The position numbers were made by a program, and so were the translations under genes. A stretch of DNA of 64,000 bases from an uncultured Lachnospiraceae bacterium (GTDB lineage Bacteria > Bacillota > Clostridia > Lachnospirales > Lachnospiraceae), in NCBI GenBank assembly GCA_946414885.1, contig CAMKQH010000005.1, forward strand, positions 1 to 64,000, given 5' to 3'. Position 1 is the first letter of the stretch. Every line of letters starts with the position of its first letter. Positions 8,878-18,100 of the stretch are shown piece by piece. Below the pieces are notes generated by a model. It saw only the letters and a program-made list of their open reading frames with translations. It did no database searches and was not told where the DNA came from.

Positions 8878-9705
8878 ATGTTTAATGATTTGTTTTCGAT
8901 TGGTCCCATAACGCTTCACACCTATGGCCTGATGATCGCCATCGGCGTTTTTGCGGCCTTGTATATTGCGGAATACCGGGCACCGAAAAATGATTTGGAT
9001 AAAGAATTGATCTTCCCGCTGACCATGTACTGCGTGATCACGGGAATTGCCAGCGCAAAGATCATGTTCTGCATTGTCGGCTGGCGTGATTTTATCAAGG
9101 ATCCGCTGTCCATGCTTGGATCCAGCGGACTTGTGGTCTACGGCGGCATCATCGGAGGAATTCTCTGCGGCTACTTATATTGCAAAGTCCGTAAGGTCAG
9201 CTTTTGGGATCTGTTTGACATTGTGCTTCCTTCCGTGGCAGTGGCGCAGGCCTTTGGACGGATCGGATGCTTTATGGCAGGATGCTGTTACGGACGGGCG
9301 ACGGACGCATGGTACGGCATTGCCTTTGTGCATTCGCACTATGCACCCAATGGCGTGAAGATGATCCCGACGCAGCTGATCTCCAGCGCAGGCATGTTTA
9401 CGATAGCGGGACTTCTTTTCTGGTATGCGTATCACGCCAAGAAGGCCGGGCAGATTGGTGCGGCTTACATGATCCTTTACAGCATTGGAAGATTTTGCGT
9501 GGAATTCCTCCGCGGCGACCTTGCCCGCGGCAGCGTGGGTGCGCTTTCCACGTCCCAGTTTATTTCCGTATTCATCGTTGTTTGCGGCGTGGCATTATGG
9601 CTTTGGAGGGGAAAGGCCGGTACCGACAGGCCCCAGGCCATGAAGAAAGCCAAGGCAGTAAAGAAAGTTGAGAAGGACGAAAAGGCCGAAGACAACAAAG
9701 AATAG
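8878..9705 (+). CDS. lgt: Prolipoprotein diacylglyceryl transferase family protein
   Basis: A 275-residue multi-pass membrane protein that transfers a diacylglyceryl group from phosphatidylglycerol to the lipobox cysteine of prolipoproteins. It has about seven hydrophobic segments. The N-terminal HTYGLMIAIG corresponds to the H-x-YG motif, and GRIGCFMAGCCYGR to the family signature. The cysteine-bearing form GCFMAGCCYG is the variant found in one Lgt subgroup rather than the E. coli GRxxNFxN form. The tail after residue 250 is Lys-rich. Many lipoproteins in this window would be its substrates. The start at ATG 8878 follows GGGAGAGGA at 8862-8870; an in-frame TTG at 8857 lacks such a site. Confidence 0.85.
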   Translation: MFNDLFSIGPITLHTYGLMIAIGVFAALYIAEYRAPKNDLDKELIFPLTMYCVITGIASAKIMFCIVGWRDFIKDPLSMLGSSGLVVYGGIIGGILCGYLYCKVRKVSFWDLFDIVLPSVAVAQAFGRIGCFMAGCCYGRATDAWYGIAFVHSHYAPNGVKMIPTQLISSAGMFTIAGLLFWYAYHAKKAGQIGAAYMILYSIGRFCVEFLRGDLARGSVGALSTSQFISVFIVVCGVALWLWRGKAGTDRPQAMKKAKAVKKVEKDEKAEDNKE

Positions 9706-9793
9706 TGAGAACGTAACGAAGGCCAATTCATCAATGATAAATGAAAAAACGGCTAGACAAGCCAGTTGAAAAAAGACCGAAGGAGAGGACAAC

Positions 9794-11128
9794 ATGGAAA
9801 GAACGTATGCTCAGGAAGCATTTCAAAAAGCAGGAGAGACGGTGTTGGTGAGGGGATTTGTTGATAACTTGCGTGACAGCAAATACATGACCTTCATCGT
9901 ATTAAAGGATATTACGGGAAAGATCCAGGTAACGATCGAGAAGGAACAGCACCCAGAGTGGGAAGAACTGCTCGCGGGCCTTACGGGAGATTCCGTGATC
10001 AGCGTTGTAGGACAGGTGAATGCGAATGAGTACGTAAAGCTGGGCGGTGCGGAGATCCTTCCGGAGAGCATCACCGTGGACAGCCTCTCTGAGGCGCTTC
10101 CCATTGCGCGCAAGGCGATTCCCGCAACCAAGAAAAAGAAGGAAGTGGAGCGTTCAAGCATTGATCAGCGCATTGATTACCGTTGGATCGACCTCCGCAC
10201 GGAGGAGAACCAGATGATGTTCAAGGTGCAAACCGTCATGGTGAATGCCATGAGGAAATTCCTCTTGGACAGAAACTTTATTGAGATCCATACGCCAAAG
10301 CTGATCGGCGCGGCAAGCGAGAGCGGCGCTGACGTGTTTGAAGTGAAATATTTTGACAGGAATGCCTATCTGGCGCAGAGCCCTCAGTTTTATAAGCAGA
10401 TGGCCATGGCAGCAGGCTTCGAGCGGATCTTCGAGACGGGTCCCGTGTTCCGCGCGGAGAAGTCCTATACCAATCGTCATACCACTGAGTTTACCGGATT
10501 CGATCTGGAGTTCAGCTACATTGACTCCGTGAAGGACGTCATGAAGATGGAGGAGGATCTCTTGACCGACATGCTTGCGAAAGTGAAGGAAGCATATGGG
10601 GAAGAGATCAAGGAACTATTTGGCAAGGAAGTCATCGTTCCCACCACGCCTTTCCCGGTTGTAGACCTGCAGGAGCTTTATGACGCACTCGAGAAGGAAT
10701 ATGGTTACGTTGCGCCGGAAGAGGAGAAGGGAGACCTGACCACCGAGGCAGAGCAGCTTTCCTTCCGGTATTCCATGGAGAAGTTCGGATCTGAATTCCT
10801 GTTTGTGACGGGTTACGGCGTGGAAAAGAGACCGTTCTATCACATGCGTGACGAGAAGGGCATGCCCCAGGGCTATGACCTGATCTGGCGCGGCGTGGAG
10901 ATCACGACGGGCGCACAGCGCGAGCATAGATATGAGATCCTGAAAAAGCAGGCCGAGGAGAAAGGCTTGGATCAGGACGTGCAGTTCTATCTTGAGTTCT
11001 TCAAGTACGGATGTCCTCCCCACGGCGGCTTTGGAATCGGCGTGGACCGTATGACGATGCTGCTTCTTGACCTGAGCATCAAGGAGGCCATGTTCCTGTT
11101 CAGGGGACCGAACCGCCTGACCCCGTAA
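9794..11128 (+). CDS. aspS: Aspartyl-tRNA synthetase, archaeal type
   Basis: A 444-residue class IIb synthetase: N-terminal OB-fold anticodon-binding domain (about 1-110) and class II catalytic core with motif 2 (FRAEKSYTNRHTTEFTGFD) and motif 3 (GFGIGVDRMTMLLL). It lacks the GAD insertion of bacterial AspRS and ends in FLFRGPNRLTP, as archaeal and eukaryotic enzymes do. Such enzymes in Clostridia are often non-discriminating and charge both tRNA-Asp and tRNA-Asn, the latter corrected by GatCAB. That specificity is inference here. GGAGAGG at 9782-9788 precedes the ATG. A G/C-rich dyad and then the T-box follow. Confidence 0.92.
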   Translation: MERTYAQEAFQKAGETVLVRGFVDNLRDSKYMTFIVLKDITGKIQVTIEKEQHPEWEELLAGLTGDSVISVVGQVNANEYVKLGGAEILPESITVDSLSEALPIARKAIPATKKKKEVERSSIDQRIDYRWIDLRTEENQMMFKVQTVMVNAMRKFLLDRNFIEIHTPKLIGAASESGADVFEVKYFDRNAYLAQSPQFYKQMAMAAGFERIFETGPVFRAEKSYTNRHTTEFTGFDLEFSYIDSVKDVMKMEEDLLTDMLAKVKEAYGEEIKELFGKEVIVPTTPFPVVDLQELYDALEKEYGYVAPEEEKGDLTTEAEQLSFRYSMEKFGSEFLFVTGYGVEKRPFYHMRDEKGMPQGYDLIWRGVEITTGAQREHRYEILKKQAEEKGLDQDVQFYLEFFKYGCPPHGGFGIGVDRMTMLLLDLSIKEAMFLFRGPNRLTP

Positions 11129-11138
11129 AGTAGACCAG

Positions 11139-11185
11139 GGGGACGGGGTTAGTGGTTCAAAAAATGGTCCGCAAACCCCGTCCCC
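11139..11185. repeat. G/C-rich 12-bp inverted repeat after aspS
   Basis: GGGGACGGGGTT (11139-11150) is exactly complementary to AACCCCGTCCCC (11174-11185), with a 23-base loop. On the plus strand it is followed by AAAAAG rather than T, so it is not a standard terminator for aspS, although it may still stop or protect the transcript. It may belong to a dispersed palindromic repeat family. Confidence 0.7.
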
Positions 11186-11198
11186 AAAAAGATCGGGC

Positions 11199-11227
11199 TT
11201 GACAAATTTTCAAAATTTGCATATTCT
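11199..11227 (+). promoter_or_regulatory. Promoter of the T-box/cysS transcript
   Basis: TTGACA (11199-11204), 17 bases, TATTCT (11222-11227). This near-consensus promoter places the transcript start near 11234, at the beginning of the T-box leader. Confidence 0.85.
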
Positions 11228-11233
11228 GTCAAT

Positions 11234-11513
11234 AAGCATTAAAATTGATCGCAGGTGAAAAAGAATGGTTTTCACCTTGGAAAAAGCGAAGAACGGAGAG
11301 AGTACTTTTCCGAAAGAGATCACAGAGAGGGCTTGTCATCGGCTGAAAGCTTGCCCGGTCTTGGGAGAAGGAAGTGCATCCGGGAGCTGACCTGGGGAAG
11401 CTTAGTATCCAGGTACGTATGGGCGCGTTAAGCCGTCAAGGGAAGGGGCATGCCCCTTAAGTAGAGTGGAACCGCGGAACAATTCGTCTCTTAGATGGAT
11501 TGTTCCTTTTTGT
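11234..11513 (+). promoter_or_regulatory. T-box leader specific for tRNA-Cys
   Basis: A T-box riboswitch senses uncharged tRNA and controls the downstream synthetase gene. Stem I contains the apical motif GGCTGAAAG and, on the 3' side, the specifier loop GAAGTGCATC, in which TGC is a cysteine codon. The conserved T-box sequence AGAGTGGAACCGCGG is at 11463-11477. It overlaps the terminator stem (11476-11483 with 11499-11506, then a T-run from 11507), so antiterminator and terminator are mutually exclusive as expected. The adjacent gene is cysS, which agrees with the specifier. Confidence 0.93.
11476..11511 (+). terminator. T-box regulated terminator
   Basis: GGAACAAT/ATTGTTCC (11476-11483 with 11499-11506) followed by TTTTT. 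It forms when uncharged tRNA-Cys is absent and blocks cysS transcription. Confidence 0.88.
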
Positions 11514-11582
11514 TTTAAATCGCATGACGGATCTTACGGTAAGTGCTTTAAGAATTTAGCAATAGAAGGAGAGGATGAAGCT

Positions 11583-12998
11583 ATGGAGAACAAGGTAAGG
11601 TTTTACAACACGCTGACAAAGAAGGAAGAGCTGTTTGTGCCGAACGTTGACGGAAAGGTGAACATGTACACCTGTGGCCCGACCGTATATCATTTTGCAC
11701 ATATCGGAAATCTTAGAACTTATATTTGCGAAGACATTTTGGAGAAGACGCTCCGCTACGTGGGATATGACGTAAAGCGCGTCATGAACGTCACGGACGT
11801 GGGACATCTTTCCAGCGATGCGGACACCGGCGAGGACAAGATGCTCAAGGGCGCAAAGCGTGAGCACAAGACCGTCATGGAGATCGCGAAGTTCTACACG
11901 GATGCTTTCTTCTCTGATTGCGCAAAGCTGAATATCAAGACGCCTGACGTGGTGGAGCCCGCAACCAACTGCATCCCGGAGTTCATCAAGATGATCAGTG
12001 GCCTGATCGATAAGGGCTATGCTTATCTGGCAGGCGGCAACGTATATTTTGACACTTCGAAGTTAAAGGAGTATTACGTTCTTTCCAATCACAGCGAGGA
12101 AGAGCTTCTCGTGGGCGTCCGCGATGACGTGGAAGAGGATGGGAATAAGAGAAACAAGAGTGATTTCGTGCTTTGGTTCACAAAGTCGAAGTTTGAGGAT
12201 CAGGAGCTTAAGTGGGAGAGCCCTTGGGGTGTTGGTTATCCCGGATGGCACATCGAGTGCTCCTGCATCAGCTTAAAGCACCTCGGCGAGTTTATGGACA
12301 TTCACTGCGGCGGCGTGGACAACATCTTCCCGCACCACACGAACGAGATCGCGCAGAGCGAGTCCTACCTTGGCCACAAGTGGTGCAACTACTGGTTCCA
12401 CGTACATCACTTAAATGACAAGACGGGTAAGATGAGCAAGTCCAAAGGAGATTTCCTCACCGTATCCCTTTTGGAGTCCAAAGGCTATGATCCTTTGGCA
12501 TACCGCATGTTCTGCCTGCTGAGCCACTATCGCAAGCCTCTGGAGTTCTCTTATGAGAATCTGGACAACGTGGCACAGGCGTATGACAAGCTGGTAAAGA
12601 GGGTCGCTTCCCTGAATAAGGAGGGCGAGGTGGATCAGAAGGCGTTCGCCGAGTACCGCGAAAAGTTTGAGGCGGCACTTTGCGATGATTTCAATACTTC
12701 CATGGCCATCACCGTACTGTATGACGTGCTGAAGGCTGACGTTAACGATGCGACGAAGTTTGCGCTTGCCGAGAGCTTTGACGAGGTGCTGTCCCTGAAG
12801 CTGACCACCGCGGTGGCAGAGAAGGCAGAGAGCGTGGATGAAGAGCTTGCAGTTTACGTGGAAGGCAAGATCGCAGAGCGTGCGCAGGCCAAGAAGGACA
12901 AGAACTTTGCACTGGCAGATTCCATCCGCGCGGAGCTTTTGGAGAAGGGCATCGTGCTCAAGGACACCAGAGAAGGAACACTGTGGGAGAAGGCCTGA
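11583..12998 (+). CDS. cysS: Cysteinyl-tRNA synthetase
   Basis: A 471-residue class I synthetase that charges tRNA-Cys. It shows the zinc ligand cysteine in YTCGPTVY, the HIGH variant HIGN, further zinc-site residues in GWHIECSC and HPHHTNE, and the KMSKS loop (KMSKSKG). Length matches the family. The frame is open from 11466, inside the T-box, but GAAGGAGAGG at 11565-11574 sets ATG 11583 (MENKVRFYNT). It starts the conserved cluster cysS-mrnC-rlmB-sigH. Confidence 0.96.
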   Translation: MENKVRFYNTLTKKEELFVPNVDGKVNMYTCGPTVYHFAHIGNLRTYICEDILEKTLRYVGYDVKRVMNVTDVGHLSSDADTGEDKMLKGAKREHKTVMEIAKFYTDAFFSDCAKLNIKTPDVVEPATNCIPEFIKMISGLIDKGYAYLAGGNVYFDTSKLKEYYVLSNHSEEELLVGVRDDVEEDGNKRNKSDFVLWFTKSKFEDQELKWESPWGVGYPGWHIECSCISLKHLGEFMDIHCGGVDNIFPHHTNEIAQSESYLGHKWCNYWFHVHHLNDKTGKMSKSKGDFLTVSLLESKGYDPLAYRMFCLLSHYRKPLEFSYENLDNVAQAYDKLVKRVASLNKEGEVDQKAFAEYREKFEAALCDDFNTSMAITVLYDVLKADVNDATKFALAESFDEVLSLKLTTAVAEKAESVDEELAVYVEGKIAERAQAKKDKNFALADSIRAELLEKGIVLKDTREGTLWEKA

Positions 12999-13013
12999 GT
13001 TTATGGGCTGAGA

Positions 13014-13466
13014 GTGATTGATCAATTGGAGGAAGCTTTGGAATCTCAGGAAATCTTAGATAAAATCAAAGAAACGTTTCCGTGTCCGCCCCAGGACGTG
13101 CGTGCATACTCACCGCTTGCGCTGGCATTTATCGGCGACGGCGTGTACAGCCTTGTGGTCCGCACCATGGTGGTATGCCAGGCGAACCGCGCGAACAATG
13201 CCTTGCACAACGTGACGGTGAAGTACGTGAAGGCGGAGAATCAGGCCAAAATCGTCGAGATCATCAAACCTCTTCTGTCGGAAGAGGAGGCGGACGTGCT
13301 TCGCAGGGGGCGCAACGCAAAGCCTCACACGACGGCAAAGAACGCCAGCATCAGCGACTATCACAAGGCAACCGGATTGGAAGCGCTGGTTGGATATTTG
13401 TATCTCGCGGGCCGGACAGATCGCATGCTGGAGCTGATGAAGATTGGTTTTGACGGACTGGATTAG
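13014..13466 (+). CDS. mrnC: Mini-ribonuclease III
   Basis: A 150-residue RNase III-type catalytic domain without a dsRNA-binding domain. Bacillus MrnC uses it to mature 23S rRNA termini. Conserved features are ALAFIGDGVYSLVVR near the N-terminus (catalytic Asp region), RRGRNAK and the second acidic patch EALVGYLYL. The start is open: GTG 13014 has a poor site, whereas TTG 13038 has GGAGG at 13028-13032 five bases before it and would give 142 residues, nearer the family norm. It lies 15 bases after cysS and 20 before rlmB. Confidence 0.9.
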   Translation: MIDQLEEALESQEILDKIKETFPCPPQDVRAYSPLALAFIGDGVYSLVVRTMVVCQANRANNALHNVTVKYVKAENQAKIVEIIKPLLSEEEADVLRRGRNAKPHTTAKNASISDYHKATGLEALVGYLYLAGRTDRMLELMKIGFDGLD

Positions 13467-13486
13467 GATCAAAAAAGGAGAGTGCC

Positions 13487-14230
13487 ATGGGTTATCAGGA
13501 GTTTACGATAGAGGGACGAAATGCCGTGATCGAGGCGTTCCGTTCAGGAAAGACCATTGACAAGTTATACGTGCTGGACGGCTGTCAGGACGGCCCCGTC
13601 ATGACCATCAAGCGTGAGGCGAAGAAGCAGAACGTTCTGATGAAGTTCGTGACGAAGGAGCGTCTGGACCAGATGTCCGAGACGGGAAAGCACCAGGGCG
13701 TCATTGCCGTGGCGGCTGCCTATGAATATGCGGAAGTGGACGACATGCTGAAGGCGGCGAAGGAAAAAGGAGAGCCTCCGTTCCTTATTTTGCTTGACAA
13801 CATTGAGGATCCTCACAATCTAGGCGCCATCATCCGTACCGCCAATCTTGCGGGGGCCCATGGCGTGATCATTCCGAAAAACCGCGCGGCAGGACTTACG
13901 GCCACGGTGGCGAGGACTTCCGCCGGAGCGCTGAATTACGTGCCGGTTGCCAAGGTGACAAACCTTGCCAAAACCATAGAGGAACTGAAAAAAGAGGGAC
14001 TTTGGTTTGTATGCGCCGACATGGGCGGAACAACCATGTATGACCTTAATCTGAAGGGCCCCATCGGTCTCGTCATCGGCAATGAAGGGGAGGGCGTGGG
14101 AAGACTTGTCAAGGAAAGCTGCGACATGATCGCCTCCATTCCCATGAAGGGCAACATTGATTCCCTTAATGCATCCGTGGCAGCAGGCGTTCTCGCATAT
14201 GAGATCGTACGCCAGCGCCTGCAGGCATAG
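13487..14230 (+). CDS. rlmB: 23S rRNA (guanosine-2251-2'-O)-methyltransferase
   Basis: A 247-residue SPOUT-class (TrmH/SpoU) RNA methyltransferase. It has an N-terminal substrate-binding domain (about 1-75) and the knotted SAM-binding domain with motif 1 DPHNLGAIIRTA, motif 2 LVIGNEGEGV and motif 3 SLNASVAAGVLAYE. It methylates G2251 in the peptidyl transferase P loop. AAAAGGAGAG precedes ATG 13487. Its place between mrnC and sigH is conserved in Firmicutes. Confidence 0.93.
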   Translation: MGYQEFTIEGRNAVIEAFRSGKTIDKLYVLDGCQDGPVMTIKREAKKQNVLMKFVTKERLDQMSETGKHQGVIAVAAAYEYAEVDDMLKAAKEKGEPPFLILLDNIEDPHNLGAIIRTANLAGAHGVIIPKNRAAGLTATVARTSAGALNYVPVAKVTNLAKTIEELKKEGLWFVCADMGGTTMYDLNLKGPIGLVIGNEGEGVGRLVKESCDMIASIPMKGNIDSLNASVAAGVLAYEIVRQRLQA

Positions 14231-14319
14231 TTCACGCAGGGGCACTGCGACGTCAGTGGGATTGCAGGTTCTGGGCAGAATGCTGAGAAATGCCAGAGAT
14301 CTCAGGAGGAAGAAAACAG

Positions 14320-14943
14320 ATGGATCATGGAATCAACGATTATCAGGGCTATTCGGACGAGGAACTGATCGATCGCCTGCGGGCGGGAGAGACGGAGATC
14401 ACGGATTACCTTTGCGACAAGTATAAAGACTTGGTGCGTAAGGGCGCGCGGAGCATGTTTATCTTGGGCGGAGACACCGAGGATCTAATCCAGGAGGGCA
14501 TGATCGGCCTGTTTAAGGCCGTGCGCGATTACGACAGCGGCCGCGACGCCAGCTTCTTTACCTTCGCGGAGCTTTGCATCAACCGCCAGATCTATACGGC
14601 AGTGCAGGCCTCCAGGCGAAAGAAGCACGTGCCCCTGAATGAAGCCATTTCCCTTTATAGCCAGGTGGATGGCGCTGGTGACGGGGAAGGACGGTTTTTG
14701 CTTGAAGAGCTGGCGGACGATTCGAGACAGGATCCCGAGAGCCTGCTGCTGGACAAGGAAAGGGTCAAGGAACTGGAGCAGACTATAGAAGAATCCCTCA
14801 GTCCCTTTGAAAAACAAGTGCTGGATCTTTACCTCGCCCAGATGACCACGTCACAGATCGCCAGGATCCTCGGAAAAAATGAAAAATCCACGGACAATGC
14901 GTTGCAACGTCTGAAGGGAAAATTGAAAAAAATACTCAAATGA
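14320..14943 (+). CDS. sigH: RNA polymerase sigma factor, SigH type
   Basis: A 207-residue sigma-70 family protein with region 2 (YLCDKYKDLVRKGARSMFILGGDTEDLIQEGMIGL, then FTFAELCINRQIY) and region 4 (LSPFEKQVLDLYL, ARILGKNEKSTDNALQR). Order and neighbours match Bacillus/Clostridium SigH, the transition-state and early sporulation sigma factor. The start at ATG 14320 has AGGAGG at 14304-14309; an in-frame ATG at 14290 lies upstream of that site and is less likely. A strong terminator follows. Confidence 0.87.
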   Translation: MDHGINDYQGYSDEELIDRLRAGETEITDYLCDKYKDLVRKGARSMFILGGDTEDLIQEGMIGLFKAVRDYDSGRDASFFTFAELCINRQIYTAVQASRRKKHVPLNEAISLYSQVDGAGDGEGRFLLEELADDSRQDPESLLLDKERVKELEQTIEESLSPFEKQVLDLYLAQMTTSQIARILGKNEKSTDNALQRLKGKLKKILK

Positions 14944-14965
14944 CAAAAAGTAAAAAAGACAGGGA

Positions 14966-14997
14966 AAAAAGTGGCTGAAAACGGCCACTTTTTATGT
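14966..14997 (+). terminator. Terminator after sigH
   Basis: AAAAAGTGGC (14966-14975) pairs exactly with GCCACTTTTT (14984-14993) around an 8-base loop. T-rich sequence continues downstream. It ends the cysS-sigH unit. Confidence 0.9.
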
Positions 14998-15159
14998 TTT
15001 TTTTATGATTTTATCAGTATTACGTTATTGTATCTTGCGGTGGTAACGTGGTATTCTTTGGGTTGAGAAGAAATGACCGGATGCTTATTGGGGGAAGCTG
15101 GCGGCTTATGGGGGGAGAAGATACTTGTAAAAGAGATCGGACCTCGGAGGATTTGATAA

Positions 15160-18100
15160 ATGTCAGGTTTTAGCGTTAGAAAACCATATACCGTGCTAGT
15201 GGGCGTCATACTGGCCATCGTGTTGGGCGTCGTGTCCTTTACGAAGACGACAACGGACCTGTTGCCCAACATTAGCTTACCATACGTGATCGTTGTCACG
15301 ACTTACCCGGGAGCCAGCCCGGAAACCGTGGAGACCGTTGTTACGCAGCCCGTGGAGGCAGGCATGGCGACGGTTAGTAACATTGAGAGCATACAATCCG
15401 TGTCCTCGGACAGCTATTCCATGGTCATCCTGGAATTTGCGCAGTCAACGAACATGGATTCCATCTCATTGGAGATCCGTGAAAAACTGGATCAGATCAA
15501 GGGATATTGGGATGATTCCGTTGGAAATCCCATGATCATGAAGCTGAATCCCAACATGCTCCCCGTCATGATCGCCGCGATCGGCGTGGACGGCATGGAT
15601 GACGCGCAGATCAGCTCCTACGTAGAGGATGAGCTGATGCCGGAGCTGGAGAGCCTTGAGGGCGTTGCATCCGCATCTGCCACGGGACTTTTGGAGAAGA
15701 GCGTGCACGTAATGATCCGCCAGGAAAAGGTGGATCAGGTGAATGAAAAGATCCGCGCAGCCATCGACAAGAAGATGGAGGACGCGGCAAAGGAACTGGC
15801 GGACGGACGCCAGAAGATCGAGGACGGACAGAAGGAACTGGATGACGGAAAGCAAGGTATCCTGGACGGAAAGCAAGGCCTTCTGGACGGACAAAAGCAG
15901 TTGGAGGAAGGAAAGCAGCAGCTTGCGGAAAAGCAGGAAGAGACCTTAAAGCAGCTGGCTGCAACGAAATCCATGCTCTCGACTGCGAAGACGCAGCTGG
16001 AGGCGACCAAGGTCACCATGACTCTTGCGAAGGGTGTGATCGACCCGCTGATGGCGCAATTAAATGATCTGGAAAATCGTCTCAATACCTTCCGTGAGAA
16101 TATGGAAAAGCTGAGGGACCAGATGCAGAATCCGGATAACGGCAATTCCGAACCCGGGACGGAGGAAGGCGGAGAGGAAGGAAGCGGCGAAGGAACTGGT
16201 GAGAGCGGAACCGGTGAGGCTTCAGGTGATGGCCAGCAGGAGGAGAAGCCTGACGAGGAGCAGCAGATCAGAGAGGCACTGAAGGCACTTCGGGAGCAGA
16301 TCCTGCAGAGCCAGTTCTTAAAGGACGCGGCAGAACAGGTTCCGGCACTGAAGGATGCGCTTACGCGATTAGAGCAGATGAATCCGGACGAGGATCCCGT
16401 GACGCTCCTTGGCGTACTGAAGAACACCATTCAGACTCTTCAGAACACCATCGAGTCCACTTCGAAGATGTTGGACGTGAACCTTGCAACGGTGAACCAG
16501 GGATTAGAGGCCGTTGAAAAAGGAGAGTTGACTGCGGCCATTGAATTTGCAAATGCATCTGCAGGCATTACTCTTGGCGAATACAAGATGGAGCTTGGCA
16601 AGTCCCAGCTTGACGCTGCGGAGGAGCAGTTAAAGAGCGGCCAGGAGCAGTTAGATCAGGCTCTGGAAAAGATCGAAGAGGGTGAAAAGCAGCTGCAGGA
16701 AGCACGCGAGAGCGCTTACGAGCAGGCTGACGTAAAGAACGTCCTCACGGTGGCCACCGTGGAGGGACTTTTGAAGGCACAGAATTTCTCCATGCCGGCC
16801 GGCTACGTGACGGAGGAAGGCGTGTCATATCTGATCCGCGTGGGCGACAAGCCCCGTTCCGCAGAGGAGTTGCAGGCAATGCCTTTGATCGACCTGCACA
16901 TGGAGGGCCTGGAGGCCATCACTCTCGGCGACGTGGCTGACGTATTCTATGCGGACAATTCCGACAGCATTTACACGAACGTTAACGGCAGCGCCGGCGT
17001 GATGTTATCCCTGCAGAAGCAGACGGGATATTCCACGGGCGACGTATCCGACAAATTAAAGGAACGCTTTGACAAGCTGATGAAGGAGGATTCCAATCTT
17101 CATGTGATCACGTTGATGGATCAGGGAATCTACATCGATCTGGTAATGGATTCCATTATCAGCAACATTTTGTTCGGCGGCGGACTTGCCATCTTGATCC
17201 TGTTGATATTCCTTAGGGATTTAAGGCCCACCATGGTCGTGGCCTTTTCCATCCCCATCAGTTTGGTGACGGCGATCGTCTGCATGTATTTCTCGGGCGT
17301 AACGCTGAACGTGATCTCGCTTTCGGGCCTGGCGCTAGGCATAGGAATGTTGGTGGATAACTCCATCGTCGTAATAGAAAACATTTACCGAATGCGCGGT
17401 GAGGGCGCGTCCATGAAGGATGCGGCCATCCAGGGCGCAAAGGAAGTGGCGGGTGCCATCATGGCATCCACCCTGACCACCGTGTGCGTATTCCTGCCCA
17501 TCGTGTTTACGGAGGGCATTACGAGGCAGCTCTTTGTGGACATGGGTCTCACGATCGCGTTCTCGCTGTTTGCCAGCCTTGCGGTCGCACTCACCGTGGT
17601 TCCGGCCATGGCGTCCAAGATGCTTACGGGCTCCAGCCTCAAGAAGGAGACGAAGTTCTTTGAATGGATCATCAAGGGATACGGCAAGCTCCTGGCAGGC
17701 GCGTTGAAGGTGAAGCCTTTGGTGTTCCTTCTGGTGATCGGCCTGCTGACCCTGAGCGGATATGCCGCATATTCCAAAGGTACGGCTTTCATGCCCGCCA
17801 TGGATTCACCGCAGATGACCGTGAACGTGACCTTGGATGATTCGGCAAAGCTGTCGGAGACGGCGGAGCTTACGGATCAGATTGTGGATATGTTGCTTGC
17901 GATGGAGGACGTTACGGATGCAGGCGCCATGACCAGCTCCGGCAGTTCCATTCTGGGCATGCTGGGCGGCGGAGGCGCGGAGAATGCTTCCACCATCTAC
18001 GTCGTGACCAAGGAAGACAAGAAATATAACAATGATGAGCTTGCCTCGCAGATCCTGCAGATGACGGAGGACCTTCCCGCAAAGATTTCCGTGGAAACGT

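Noticed and set aside
11466..11582. Upstream extension of the cysS reading frame
   Set aside because: The GTG lies within the T-box motif and the frame runs through the terminator; ATG 11583 has a strong ribosome binding site.
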